64,000 nucleotides of DNA, from NCBI RefSeq assembly GCF_902459695.1, contig NZ_CABPRZ010000012.1:62001-126000 (forward strand), written 5' to 3'. The notes below the pieces were generated by a model. That model was given only the letters and a program-made list of their open reading frames with translations, searched no databases and was not told where the DNA came from. The DNA is from Pandoraea terrae (GTDB taxonomy: Bacteria; Pseudomonadota; Gammaproteobacteria; Burkholderiales; Burkholderiaceae). Each line of letters opens with the position of its first letter. The stretch's first letter is position 1. Of this stretch, positions 54,715 through 63,308 are shown in pieces. A program made the translations under genes and the position numbers.

Positions 54715-55944
54715 CTACTGCGCGGGGCGCGCGGCGTAATGCGGCCTATACCGGCCGACCACGAGCAACGCGGCGGCGGCCGCGATCACGATCAGCGGAA
54801 TGCTGGCCATCACCAACATCGACGCACTTTGGCCGAGTGCAAGCAGTTGTCCGGCAACGAGCGGCCCCAGAAACGAACCGACCCGCCCGACCGCCACTGC
54901 CGCACCGACGCCCGTACCCCGTACTTCCGTCGGATACGCGTGGCCCGCGAGCGCATACAGCACCGACTGCCCGCCGACCAGGAACAATCCGCACAGAAGC
55001 CCGCCACAGGCCGTCGCGACATTGCCGTTTGCACTCGCCAGCATCGCAAGCGCGACCGCGATCCCCACATACATGCCGATCACCGTGCGACGCCCGCCCA
55101 CGCGGTCCATCATGTTCGCTATCCCGATGGCACCGATGCCGCCGCCGAGGTTGAACATCATCAGCACGACGCTTGACTGAACGCGCGTGAGGCCGCGCGA
55201 GAGCACCATGGACGGCAACCAGTTCATCAGGAAGTACAGCACGGTCAGCGTACCGAGATAGCTGATCCACAGAACCATCGTCGTGCTCGCGCGGCCCTCG
55301 CGCCACAAGGCATGGACGACACCCGACGTGCCGTACGCCGACCTTTCCGCCTTCGACCTGACAAATTGCGCGGACTCGCGCAGAAACAATGCAAGCAACG
55401 GCACCGTCAGAAGCGGCCCAAAGCCACCCACGTAGAACACGCTGCGCCAGTCCGCGTCGCCCGGGCTCAAGATGCCGATCACCGCGGCCAGCGCCGCGCC
55501 AAACGGCATCCCGCAGTACATTGCGCCAACCGCCGTGTTGCGCTGCTTCGGCGAAGCCGCTTCGGAGCACAGCGCAATCAGGTTCGGCATTGCCGCGCCG
55601 AGTCCCAGTCCGCAAAGGAACCGTGCGGCCAGCAGACCCTCGAAGTTCCAGACCCGTGTCGTTGCAAGCGAGAACAAGCCGAACAGCACCACCGACAACA
55701 TCAGGACTTTCTTGCGCCCCAGCCAATCTGCCAGTCGTCCGCCAAGTGCGGCGCCCGGCAAAAGGCCGATCGCGCCGGCGCCGAATGCCCAGCCCATCTG
55801 TTCGACCGTGAGCGAAAATTCGCGCGCGATGCGCGGACCTGCCAGTCCCGCAGACTGCAGGTCAAGTCCTTCCAGTAATGCGACGATCAGGCAAAGTGCG
55901 ATCGTGGGTGCGCTACTCGTGCGCCCCGTTTGTGGCGTGTTCAT
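54715..55944 (-). CDS. mhpT: 3-(3-hydroxyphenyl)propionate transporter (AAHS-type MFS)
   Basis: A 409-residue major facilitator with 12 helices resembling MhpT: VALLEGLDLQSAGLAGPRIA, GGRLADWLGRKKVLMLSVVL, GLGLGAAMPNLIALCSEAAS. It should import 3-(3-hydroxyphenyl)propionate and related phenylpropanoids by proton symport. It lies inside the mhp operon, between mhpD and mhpC. GGAGA lies before the ATG; a second, out-of-frame ATG four bases upstream is a minor ambiguity. Confidence 0.93.
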   Translation of the reverse strand: MNTPQTGRTSSAPTIALCLIVALLEGLDLQSAGLAGPRIAREFSLTVEQMGWAFGAGAIGLLPGAALGGRLADWLGRKKVLMLSVVLFGLFSLATTRVWNFEGLLAARFLCGLGLGAAMPNLIALCSEAASPKQRNTAVGAMYCGMPFGAALAAVIGILSPGDADWRSVFYVGGFGPLLTVPLLALFLRESAQFVRSKAERSAYGTSGVVHALWREGRASTTMVLWISYLGTLTVLYFLMNWLPSMVLSRGLTRVQSSVVLMMFNLGGGIGAIGIANMMDRVGGRRTVIGMYVGIAVALAMLASANGNVATACGGLLCGLFLVGGQSVLYALAGHAYPTEVRGTGVGAAVAVGRVGSFLGPLVAGQLLALGQSASMLVMASIPLIVIAAAAALLVVGRYRPHYAARPAQ

Positions 55945-56036
55945 GCATGCGTCTCCAATGTATGGGTTTCAATTCGCGCTTGCCGGCGATTGTTTTTCTG
56001 TCGCGATGTCACGTACCGCGTGGGCCATCGCCGCGA

Positions 56037-56825
56037 TTAATCGGTGAAGGTTGCGCGGACACTGCCAAGGGCATCGATCTGCGCGGTGAAGGTGCCGGGC
56101 TGCGTGACCGTCACCATTGGGCCGAGCGCGCCGGTCAGGACCACGTCGCCGGCGCGCAGCGGCGTGCCGAGCTGTGCCATGCGGTCCGCGAGCCAAACCG
56201 CCGCGTTCAGCGGATTGCCGAGACAAGCCGCGCCGCTGCCGCGCGACAGCACTTCGTTGTCGCGCGATAGCGTCATCGCGCACGCTGCGAGATCGATCTC
56301 TGCGAGCCGCACGGGACGGCTGCCGAGCACGAACAGCCCGCTCGACGCGTTGTCCGCGACCGTGTCGACAAAGCGGATATCCCAGTCACGAATGCGGCTG
56401 TCGACCACTTCGATGGCGGCCAACGCGTAAGCACTTGCGCGCAGGACGTCGGCAAACGTATGTTTTTCGTGGGTGAGATCGTGTTCGAGCACCAACGCGA
56501 TCTCCGCTTCGATCTTCGGCTGGATCAGCCGCGTGAGCGGCATTGGCTCGCCGTCACCGTATGCCATCGTCGCGAACAGCGCGCCGAAATCCGGTTGATC
56601 CACCCCCAGTTGACGCTGCACTGCGAGTGACGTCAGGCCGATTTTTCGGCCGACAATGCGTTCGCCGGCCGCACGCCGCATGTCGACATTCACCTGCTGC
56701 ACGGCGTAGGCCATCGCAATGTCGTCAAGGGAAATCTGACCGCGCACAGGCGCCATCGGTTGGCGTGCCGCTTCTGCTTCACGCAACTGCACGGCCAGGG
56801 CTTGAATGGTGTTCTGATCGGACAT
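56037..56825 (-). CDS. mhpD: 2-keto-4-pentenoate hydratase
   Basis: A 262-residue hydratase (EC 4.2.1.80) that adds water to 2-hydroxypenta-2,4-dienoate to give 4-hydroxy-2-oxovalerate. RIVGRKIGLTSLAVQRQLGV, DFGALFATM and the metal-binding KIEAEIALVLEHDL are family motifs; NDEVLSRGSGAACLGNPLNA follows. AAGGAG precedes the ATG. The aldolase (mhpE) and acetaldehyde dehydrogenase (mhpF) that use its product are not in this operon. Confidence 0.95.
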   Translation of the reverse strand: MSDQNTIQALAVQLREAEAARQPMAPVRGQISLDDIAMAYAVQQVNVDMRRAAGERIVGRKIGLTSLAVQRQLGVDQPDFGALFATMAYGDGEPMPLTRLIQPKIEAEIALVLEHDLTHEKHTFADVLRASAYALAAIEVVDSRIRDWDIRFVDTVADNASSGLFVLGSRPVRLAEIDLAACAMTLSRDNEVLSRGSGAACLGNPLNAAVWLADRMAQLGTPLRAGDVVLTGALGPMVTVTQPGTFTAQIDALGSVRATFTD

Positions 56826-56849
56826 CGAATACTCCTTGGGCGATACGCA

Positions 56850-57794
56850 TTACGCCGTGACCGGCGTGGCATGCATGGCGGCGAAACCTGCGATCCACTC
56901 GGGAATTGCACGGTAATAGTCAAGCGACGCGCGGTAAGGACCGTAGGCGGCGAGCGCACCGAACGCGGCCACCCACGTGCGGATCTCGTGCGCGGACTTG
57001 CCCGCGTCGCGTGTAATCGCGTTGTTGTTCATACCGTCAACCGTGGTCAGTTCGCCGGACGCGAGCACCGCGAGAAAGGCACGGTCCCATTCGGGGTTGA
57101 GCGGATGCAGATGGCTGTCGCCCGCTGTGAACGCCTGCGCGGCAGCAAGCGTGCGCGCCTGGCGCGCCGCACGCGAATCAGCCGACGGATTGCGGCCCGC
57201 GATCAGACGTTCTGCCACTTCCGCGCTGGCGCCGGCGAGTTCCGGGACAGGCGGCTCGTGCGAAATTCCGCCCGAGCCGACCACCAGCACGCGCCTTTCC
57301 GTGCGTGACAGGAAGCGCCCGATCGCATCGCCGAGCAGCCGTGTGCGGCGCAGCGTCGCCATCGGCGGCGCCACGGAATTGATGAACACAGGAATGACCG
57401 GATACTGGTCGAGACCGCCGGTGAGCACCTCAAGCGCCTGCGCGCAGCCATGGTCAACCTGCATCCGATACGACAGCGACACGTCGACATCGCTTGCGAG
57501 CACGGCTTCCGCCACCGACTGCGCGAGTTCGCCGGGCACTGCCAGCGGGCCCGCCAGGCTGTTGAAGTCGCCGATCGCGCTGGCTGCGGCGCCAATGCAA
57601 AACGGCGGCATCATGTCGTAGAAGAAGCCGTTATAGTGATCCGGCGCAAACACGACGACAAGCTCCGGATCGAACGCGCGCACACGCTCATGCGCTGCGG
57701 CTTGCACGCGCTCCACTTCCGCCACGACTTCGGGCGCGGGGTCGAAATAGCCGTGCAACGGCGTGTGCGACAGGCATTCAAGTTGAATCGGCAT
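56850..57794 (-). CDS. mhpB: 2,3-dihydroxyphenylpropionate 1,2-dioxygenase
   Basis: A type III (LigB-like) extradiol ring-cleavage enzyme (EC 1.13.11.16) of 314 residues with Fe(II). Conserved histidines lie in LECLSHTPLHGYFDP, VVFAPDHYNGFFYDMMPPFC and the catalytic QVDHGCAQALEVL; VVGSGGISHEPPVPEL follows. It acts on the catechol produced by MhpA. TAGGAG precedes the ATG, and only one base separates it from the mhpA stop. Confidence 0.95.
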   Translation of the reverse strand: MPIQLECLSHTPLHGYFDPAPEVVAEVERVQAAAHERVRAFDPELVVVFAPDHYNGFFYDMMPPFCIGAAASAIGDFNSLAGPLAVPGELAQSVAEAVLASDVDVSLSYRMQVDHGCAQALEVLTGGLDQYPVIPVFINSVAPPMATLRRTRLLGDAIGRFLSRTERRVLVVGSGGISHEPPVPELAGASAEVAERLIAGRNPSADSRAARQARTLAAAQAFTAGDSHLHPLNPEWDRAFLAVLASGELTTVDGMNNNAITRDAGKSAHEIRTWVAAFGALAAYGPYRASLDYYRAIPEWIAGFAAMHATPVTA

Positions 57795-57795
57795 G

Positions 57796-59676
57796 TCAGG
57801 CTCCTACGGCGAGGGCAATGTCACGGTCGCAGACGGGTTGCGACATCGGCGCATGGCTTGCCGTGGCATCGCGCCGCGGCGCATGGGTCAGCGCAAGCTT
57901 TCCGGCCAGTTCGACGATGGCGTCCGACACCTGCTGAGGCGTACACACGCCCGCCACGAAACGGTCAGGGCGCAGCAACACCACCGATTCCGGCTGGCGG
58001 CTGAACCATTCCTTCAAACGGCCACTGACATCGCCAATGGCGATCACGCTGGCAGGCACATCCTCGGTATGACGCAACTGCACGTCCGGCTTCGCAATCA
58101 CAAAACACGCGCCAAGTATTTCCCACACCTCACGCGCCTGCGGCGTGAGCCCGAAAGTCGGGTCGGCGCCCCAGCCAATCACGGCAAAGCGGTTGCCGAT
58201 CGCGTCGTCGAGCAGCACAACGCTCCCTTCGGGGTTCCGGACACGCGGCTGGATGAACATGCGGCCCACCGGCGAGCTGCCGAGCGGATCACGGCCGTAG
58301 GCAAGACGCCCGACGAATGAATCGCGCTTTTCGCTCATCAATCCGAGCATGCGGCCCGGCGCGGAATTGCCGGCACGCTCGAGCATGCGCGCGAACCCGC
58401 CGCCGGTCTGCCGTGGTTCGAGCAGGAGTACTACGCCGGCCTCGTATCGCGGCATCGGCTTGAAGCGCATTTCGACAAAGTAGCGCTTCACAGACGGGAA
58501 AAAGTCGAGGCAGCGCACGAACGCATCGCGAAAGCGCGCGCCGAAGCGCGTGGTCGGCGCGAAGATGTCGCCGGCCACTTCGGAAAGATGGATCATGGAG
58601 CGCGCATGCGCGCGGCGCTCGACCGTATAGGTGTCCAGCAAGTGATGATGCGCGAGTCCCTTCGCCACCATTGCAAGCTTCCAGCCAAGGTTGTTGGCAT
58701 CGCGAATGCCGCTGTTGTAGCCTTGCCCCTGCCACACCGGCATGATGTGCGCGGCGTCGCCAGCCAGCAGCACACGATCAACCCGGAATGTGTTCGCCAG
58801 CCGCGCGTTGTGCGTGTACACCCGCTTGCGGATGTAGTCCACTTTGTCCGGGTTCGCGACGACCTTGCGAATCAGCGCCGCCAAGTTCTCCGGCTGCGAC
58901 AGGGCTTCCTCCGTCTCGCCCGGCATGACCATGAACTCGAAGCGCCGAATGCCGTGCGGCAGCGCCGCCGACACATAGGGCCGCTCGTGGTCGCAATGCA
59001 GGTAGACATGCGGTGAACCGATCGGGTCATTGCGAACGTCAACGACAATCCATTGATTCGGCTTCGTGCGGCCCTCGAACGGCACGTCGAGCACACGGCG
59101 CACAAGACTGTTGCCGCCGTCCGCACCGACCATGTACGCGGCCCGCAACGCGCGCCGCACACCGCCGGCGTCTTCCATTTCGATCGTCACGCCGGCCGCG
59201 TCCTGGCGGAAGCTGTCAACCGAGTGGCCGAACAGCACCTGGACGTGCGGGAAGCGCTTGAGTCCTTCGTACAGAATGCGGTCGGCGAGCGGCTGGATGA
59301 ACGCGTTGCGGCGCGGCCAGCCAAACTCGTCGGTGCGCGGCTCGATCGACGCGAAGCAGTGGCCGGACTTCGTAACGAAGCGCATCCAGTGGTCCGGCGT
59401 GGTGTGTGGCAGCAGGGCGTCGGAGAGGCCCACGGCCTGGAACACGCGCAGCGCCTCGTCATCAAGGCCGATTGCCCGCGGATAGTCGATGATCTGATCG
59501 AGCTTCTCGACCACCACAACGCGCACGCCCTGCGAGCCAAGGATGTTGGCGATCATCAGGCCGACCGGCCCGGCGCCGATGATGGCGACGTCTGCGGAAA
59601 GGGCGGCCGACGGGTCCGCCGCCGGCGAATGGATGCGACGCTCCGAATGCATCGCCGGATAGGCAGGATTTGCCAT
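57796..59676 (-). CDS. mhpA: 3-(3-hydroxyphenyl)propionate hydroxylase
   Basis: A class A flavoprotein monooxygenase of 626 residues (EC 1.14.13.127) that hydroxylates 3-(3-hydroxyphenyl)propionate or 3-hydroxycinnamate to the 2,3-diol. FAD motif [20 protein letters not shown] at about 30-50, [15 protein letters not shown] (DG motif) and [20 protein letters not shown] (GD motif). It is longer than the E. coli enzyme (554 residues) through N- and C-terminal extensions. AAGGAGA precedes the ATG. It is the first gene of the operon, transcribed divergently from mhpR. Confidence 0.95.
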   Translation of the reverse strand: MANPAYPAMHSERRIHSPAADPSAALSADVAIIGAGPVGLMIANILGSQGVRVVVVEKLDQIIDYPRAIGLDDEALRVFQAVGLSDALLPHTTPDHWMRFVTKSGHCFASIEPRTDEFGWPRRNAFIQPLADRILYEGLKRFPHVQVLFGHSVDSFRQDAAGVTIEMEDAGGVRRALRAAYMVGADGGNSLVRRVLDVPFEGRTKPNQWIVVDVRNDPIGSPHVYLHCDHERPYVSAALPHGIRRFEFMVMPGETEEALSQPENLAALIRKVVANPDKVDYIRKRVYTHNARLANTFRVDRVLLAGDAAHIMPVWQGQGYNSGIRDANNLGWKLAMVAKGLAHHHLLDTYTVERRAHARSMIHLSEVAGDIFAPTTRFGARFRDAFVRCLDFFPSVKRYFVEMRFKPMPRYEAGVVLLLEPRQTGGGFARMLERAGNSAPGRMLGLMSEKRDSFVGRLAYGRDPLGSSPVGRMFIQPRVRNPEGSVVLLDDAIGNRFAVIGWGADPTFGLTPQAREVWEILGACFVIAKPDVQLRHTEDVPASVIAIGDVSGRLKEWFSRQPESVVLLRPDRFVAGVCTPQQVSDAIVELAGKLALTHAPRRDATASHAPMSQPVCDRDIALAVGA

Positions 59677-59711
59677 GAAACGCGTCTCCTTGACTCTGTG
59701 ATTTTGATGTG

Positions 59712-59740
59712 AGTCTAGGTTCGGCGAGACGGGGCCTCAA
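59712..59740 (-). promoter_or_regulatory. Predicted mhpA operon promoter
   Basis: On the minus strand, TTGAGG and TAGACT are separated by exactly 17 bases. Transcription would start near 59705, about 30 bases before the ATG of mhpA. Confidence 0.6.
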
Positions 59741-59752
59741 CTATTTCCGAGA

Positions 59753-59773
59753 AATGTGCGTAGAATGCACATT
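59753..59773. promoter_or_regulatory. Candidate MhpR operator
   Basis: AATGTGC and GCACATT are perfect inverse complements around 7 bases. The centre lies about 58 bases upstream of the predicted mhpA transcription start, the same position I recall for the MhpR operator in E. coli, whose palindrome also has a GTGC/GCAC core. Confidence 0.65.
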
Positions 59774-59795
59774 ATTGATTTTTATAGATTTTCCA

Positions 59796-60617
59796 ATGAC
59801 AAAGTACGCGAACGTGAGAGGGCTTGCGCGTGGTTTGCTGGTGCTGCAGGCGCTCAATTCAATGGAAAACGGGCGGGCGACGAGTCAGCAGATCAGCGAT
59901 GCAACGGGCTTGCACCGAACCACCGTTCGACGGCTGCTGGAAACGCTCGTCGAGGAAAACTTCGTGCGGCGCAGCGCGTCGGACGACAGCTTCCGGCTCA
60001 CGCTCAACGTGCGCTCGCTCAGCGAGGGGTTCACCGATGACGAACGTATCGCGACAGTCGCCCCGCCGATCATGGGGCAATTGCTGCAACGCGTCGTGTG
60101 GCCTTCCGACCTCACAACGCCCGATGGCGACGCAATGATCATTCGGGAAACCACGCATCGCTTCAGCCCTCTCTCGTTCCATCGTTCGATGGTGGGCCGG
60201 CGGCTGCCGATGTTGCTAACCGCAGCGGGACGCGCGTATTTCTCGATGTGCCCCGACACCGAGCGCGATGACATTCTCGAGGTATTGCGCTCGGGCGCCG
60301 GCGGCCAACAACAGCAAATGCTTGCATGTGACGAAGCCTACGTTCGCAATCTGATCCGGCAAACCCGTGCCGATGGCTTTGGCTCGAATCATGGCGACTG
60401 GTCGGATCAACGCAAGATCGGCGCGGTGGCAGTTGCGGTCAGGTCACACGATCGCGTGCTGGCGAGCCTCAACGTGGTTTATCTGGCGCAGGCCATCACG
60501 CCCGCGGAAGCGACGCGGCGCTTCGTACCCGAGTTGCAACGCGCGGCCCAGGACATGGCCGACGCGCTTGACGTCGAGGAAACGGAAGCGCCCGCCCAGC
60601 GCGGTCGGCACGTGTAG
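59796..60617 (+). CDS. mhpR: IclR-family activator of the mhp operon
   Basis: A 273-residue IclR-type regulator, close to the length of E. coli MhpR. The winged helix has RGLARGLLVLQALNSMENGR and QQISDATGLHRTTVRRLLET; the effector domain has PLSFHRSMVGRRLPMLLTAA, GRAYFSMCPD and the late GAVAVAVRSHDRVLASLNVV. Expected effector: 3-(3-hydroxyphenyl)propionate. I use the ATG at 59796, as a longer frame would run through the operator. No strong ribosome binding site is seen. Confidence 0.92.
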   Translation: MTKYANVRGLARGLLVLQALNSMENGRATSQQISDATGLHRTTVRRLLETLVEENFVRRSASDDSFRLTLNVRSLSEGFTDDERIATVAPPIMGQLLQRVVWPSDLTTPDGDAMIIRETTHRFSPLSFHRSMVGRRLPMLLTAAGRAYFSMCPDTERDDILEVLRSGAGGQQQQMLACDEAYVRNLIRQTRADGFGSNHGDWSDQRKIGAVAVAVRSHDRVLASLNVVYLAQAITPAEATRRFVPELQRAAQDMADALDVEETEAPAQRGRHV

Positions 60618-60621
60618 CGCA

Positions 60622-60635
60622 CCGCCGCGCGGCGG
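60622..60635. other. 14-base palindrome between convergent mhpR and livM
   Basis: CCGCCGCGCGGCGG is self-complementary and fills the 20-base gap between two convergent genes. It could act in termination in both directions, but there are no flanking T runs. Confidence 0.3.
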
Positions 60636-60637
60636 CC

Positions 60638-61654
60638 TCACCCGCCTATCCGGGACAGGATTCCATGACGTGCTGCCGTGCGCCTTGCGGTCAGCTTCTG
60701 CTGCCAGTCGAGCCATTCGCCCACCATGCCCCGACGGAACAACAGCACGCACAAGACGAAAATTCCGCCGGTCACCACGCTGACCATCGTTCCTAGCCCG
60801 GCAAAGCCCTGCCAGCCGGTCCATTGCGCGAGCGCATTGCCGATGTCGCCAAGCCTGGTCTCCAGCGAGACGATAAGCAAGGCACCCACGACCGGGCCGA
60901 AGCGTGTCCCCATTCCCCCTACCAGCGTCATCAGGATCACTGATCCCGACAACATCCAGTGCACATCGCTGAGCGTCGCGAAGCCCAGCACCAGGGTCTT
61001 GAGCGCGCCGGCGAGACCCGCGACGGCAGCCGACAACACGAACGCCAACAGCTTGAAGCGGTCGACCTGATAGCCCAGCGAAATCGCGCGCGCTTCGTTT
61101 TCCTTGATGGCGGACAGCACGCGGCCGAACGGCGACGCCACCACACGCGAGAGGAAGGCGAACGTGGCGGCAACGATGGCCACGACCACGTAATACAGCG
61201 TCAGGTCGCGATCGAGCGACAGGCCGAACAGGGCATTGCGGGGTACACCCTGCAGGCCGTCCTCGCCGCCCGTGAACGGTGCCTGCAGGCAGAAGAAGTA
61301 GAACATCTGCGCGAAAGCCAGGGTGATCATCGCGAAATAGATCCCATGACGGCGAATCGCCAACAAACCGAAGACGAGCCCGAACGCCGCGCCGGTCGCC
61401 ACGCCGGCGACGAGACCAATCAGTGGCGACAAGCCCAGGTCGCGCATGATATAGCCGGCGAAATACCCTGCACCGCCAAAGAAGGCGGCGTGTCCGAACG
61501 ACAAGAGTCCCGTGTATCCGAGCACCAGATTCAGCGAACATGCGAACAAGGCAAAGCACAGCACCTTCATCGCGAACACGGGATAGACACCAAGCGCCGG
61601 CAGCGCGAGCAGCACCGCTAACAGGCAATAATCGAAACGGTAATTGCGCATCAT
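60638..61654 (-). CDS. livM: Branched-chain amino acid type ABC transporter permease LivM
   Basis: A 338-residue inner-membrane permease with about nine helices: LNLVLGYTGLLSFGHAAFFG, IRRHGIYFAMITLAFAQMFY, AIKENEARAISLGYQVDRFK (the coupling EAA-like loop) and LVGGMGTRFGPVVGALLIVS. The frame stays open upstream, but homology begins at the ATG pair at 61654/61651, with GAGAG just before it. It is the last gene of the liv block. Given the aromatic neighbours the substrate could be an aromatic acid instead of leucine; that is speculation. Confidence 0.92.
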   Translation of the reverse strand: MMRNYRFDYCLLAVLLALPALGVYPVFAMKVLCFALFACSLNLVLGYTGLLSFGHAAFFGGAGYFAGYIMRDLGLSPLIGLVAGVATGAAFGLVFGLLAIRRHGIYFAMITLAFAQMFYFFCLQAPFTGGEDGLQGVPRNALFGLSLDRDLTLYYVVVAIVAATFAFLSRVVASPFGRVLSAIKENEARAISLGYQVDRFKLLAFVLSAAVAGLAGALKTLVLGFATLSDVHWMLSGSVILMTLVGGMGTRFGPVVGALLIVSLETRLGDIGNALAQWTGWQGFAGLGTMVSVVTGGIFVLCVLLFRRGMVGEWLDWQQKLTARRTAARHGILSRIGG

Positions 61655-61659
61655 CTCTC

Positions 61660-62550
61660 TCACTTGTTGGCCGAACCGCCGAACAGACCGTTGGGGCGCG
61701 CCAGCAGCACCAGCGCCATGATCACGAACACCACGGTGGCCGAGGCCTCCGGATACCAGAGCTTGGTCAGCCCTTCCACCACGCCCAGCACCAGCCCCGT
61801 CACCACCGAGCCGGCGATCGAGCCCATGCCGCCGATCACGACGATCGCGAAAACCGTCACGATCATCGGCTGTCCCATGAGCGGCGAGACCTGCGTAATC
61901 GGTGCCGCAAGTACTCCGGCGAAGGCGGCAAGCGCCGCACCGAATGCATAGGTCAACGTGACCATCAGCGGCACGTTGACGCCGAACGTTTCGACGAGGC
62001 GAGCGTTTTCGGTGCCCGCACGCAGTAGCGCGCCGACCCGCGTGCGCTCGATGGCGAACCACGTCGCAGTGCAGGCCGCGAGCGACGCAACCACGACCCA
62101 CGCGCGGTAGTTCGGCAGCACCATGAATGGCAGGCGCGTGGCCCCGGCCAGCAGTGCTGGCCCGTCGAACGGCATGCCCGACACGCCGTAAGCCGAGCGT
62201 CCCAACCCTTCGATCACGAGCGTGAGGCCCAGCGTGAGCAGCAGACCGTAGAGATGATCGAGTTTGTAGATGCGAGAGAGCAGCCCCCGCTCCAGCGCCG
62301 CGCCGAGCAGCCCCGCGGCGAGCGGCGCCAGCGCAAGCATGGCCCAATAGTCGAGCCCAAGGTATTGGGCGCCCATCCACGCCACCAGCGCACCGGTCAT
62401 GAAGAAGGCGCCGTGGGCGAAGTTGATGACGTTGAGCAAGCCGAAAATAACCGACAGGCCCAGGCTCAATACCGCGTAGAAGCAGCCGTTGACGAGGCCG
62501 AGCATCAACTGGCTCAGCAACACCGGCAGGGGGATATCAAAGGGATTCAC
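61660..62550 (-). CDS. livH: Branched-chain amino acid type ABC transporter permease LivH
   Basis: A 296-residue permease with about eight helices: LMLGLVNGCFYAVLSLGLSV, GLLNVINFAHGAFFMTGALV, IERTRVGALLRAGTENARLV (coupling loop) and VVIGGMGSIAGSVVTGLVLG. I start it at GTG 62550 with AGAGGT upstream; the longer open frame runs back through livF without homology. It should form the membrane channel with LivM. Confidence 0.92.
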   Translation of the reverse strand: MNPFDIPLPVLLSQLMLGLVNGCFYAVLSLGLSVIFGLLNVINFAHGAFFMTGALVAWMGAQYLGLDYWAMLALAPLAAGLLGAALERGLLSRIYKLDHLYGLLLTLGLTLVIEGLGRSAYGVSGMPFDGPALLAGATRLPFMVLPNYRAWVVVASLAACTATWFAIERTRVGALLRAGTENARLVETFGVNVPLMVTLTYAFGAALAAFAGVLAAPITQVSPLMGQPMIVTVFAIVVIGGMGSIAGSVVTGLVLGVVEGLTKLWYPEASATVVFVIMALVLLARPNGLFGGSANK

Positions 62551-62561
62551 GTCATTGACCT

Positions 62562-63308
62562 CTAGACATTGAGCAACGCCTGCAGCGCCGCCGTATGCGT
62601 CGCGAGCTCGGGCGCTTCGAAGCGCAGCACGATGCAGCCGTGCTCCATCACGTAGAAGCGATCGGCCAGGGGCGCCGCAAACCGGAAGTTCTGTTCGACC
62701 AGCACGATCGTGTAGCCTCGCGCCTTGAGGGTCTGGATCATGTGGCCTAGCGTGCGCACGATCGCCGGCGCGAGGCCTTCGGAGATCTCGTCGAGCAGCA
62801 GAAGCCGCGCGCCGGTACGCAAAATGCGCGCGATCGCCAGCATCTGCTGCTCGCCTCCGGACAGGCGCGTTCCCGGGCTGTGCCGCCGTTGCGCGAGATT
62901 GGGGAACATTGCATAGATCTCGTCGAGCGACATCCCGGCGGGTCCGGTGCCGGGCAGCAGCGGCGGCAGCAGCAGGTTTTCCTCGCACGACAGGCTTGCG
63001 AAGATGCCACGCTCCTCAGGGCAGAACCCCACTCCGCAACGGGCGACCCTCCGCGTAGGCAGGCCGATGGTCTCGCGCCCGAACACGCGCACGGACCCTT
63101 CTCGCGTGTCGGTGAGTCCAAGTATGGCGCGAAGCGTAGTGCTGCGCCCTGCACCGTTGCGGCCCAGCAGGCTGATCACTTCTCCCTGCCCCGCGACCAG
63201 ATCCACACCGTGCAGGATGTGTGACTCGCCGTACCACGCCTGCAGCCCGGAGACCTCCAGCGCCGCCTGCACGCCGGTCTGCGTCAGAAACGTTTCACCC
63301 GCCTTCAT
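62562..63308 (-). CDS. livF: ABC transporter ATP-binding protein LivF, with Arg in Walker A
   Basis: A 248-residue ATPase subunit: LQAWYGESHILHGVDLVAGQ, Walker A GRNGAGRST at 49-57, signature RLSGGEQQMLAIARIL, Walker B LLLLDEISEGLAP and the H-loop region as IVLVEQNF. The Walker A lysine is replaced by Arg55 (codon CGC), which is unusual because that lysine binds the ATP phosphates. Its start overlaps the livG stop (ATGA). It pairs with LivG, whose Walker A is intact. Confidence 0.92.
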   Translation of the reverse strand: MKAGETFLTQTGVQAALEVSGLQAWYGESHILHGVDLVAGQGEVISLLGRNGAGRSTTLRAILGLTDTREGSVRVFGRETIGLPTRRVARCGVGFCPEERGIFASLSCEENLLLPPLLPGTGPAGMSLDEIYAMFPNLAQRRHSPGTRLSGGEQQMLAIARILRTGARLLLLDEISEGLAPAIVRTLGHMIQTLKARGYTIVLVEQNFRFAAPLADRFYVMEHGCIVLRFEAPELATHTAALQALLNV

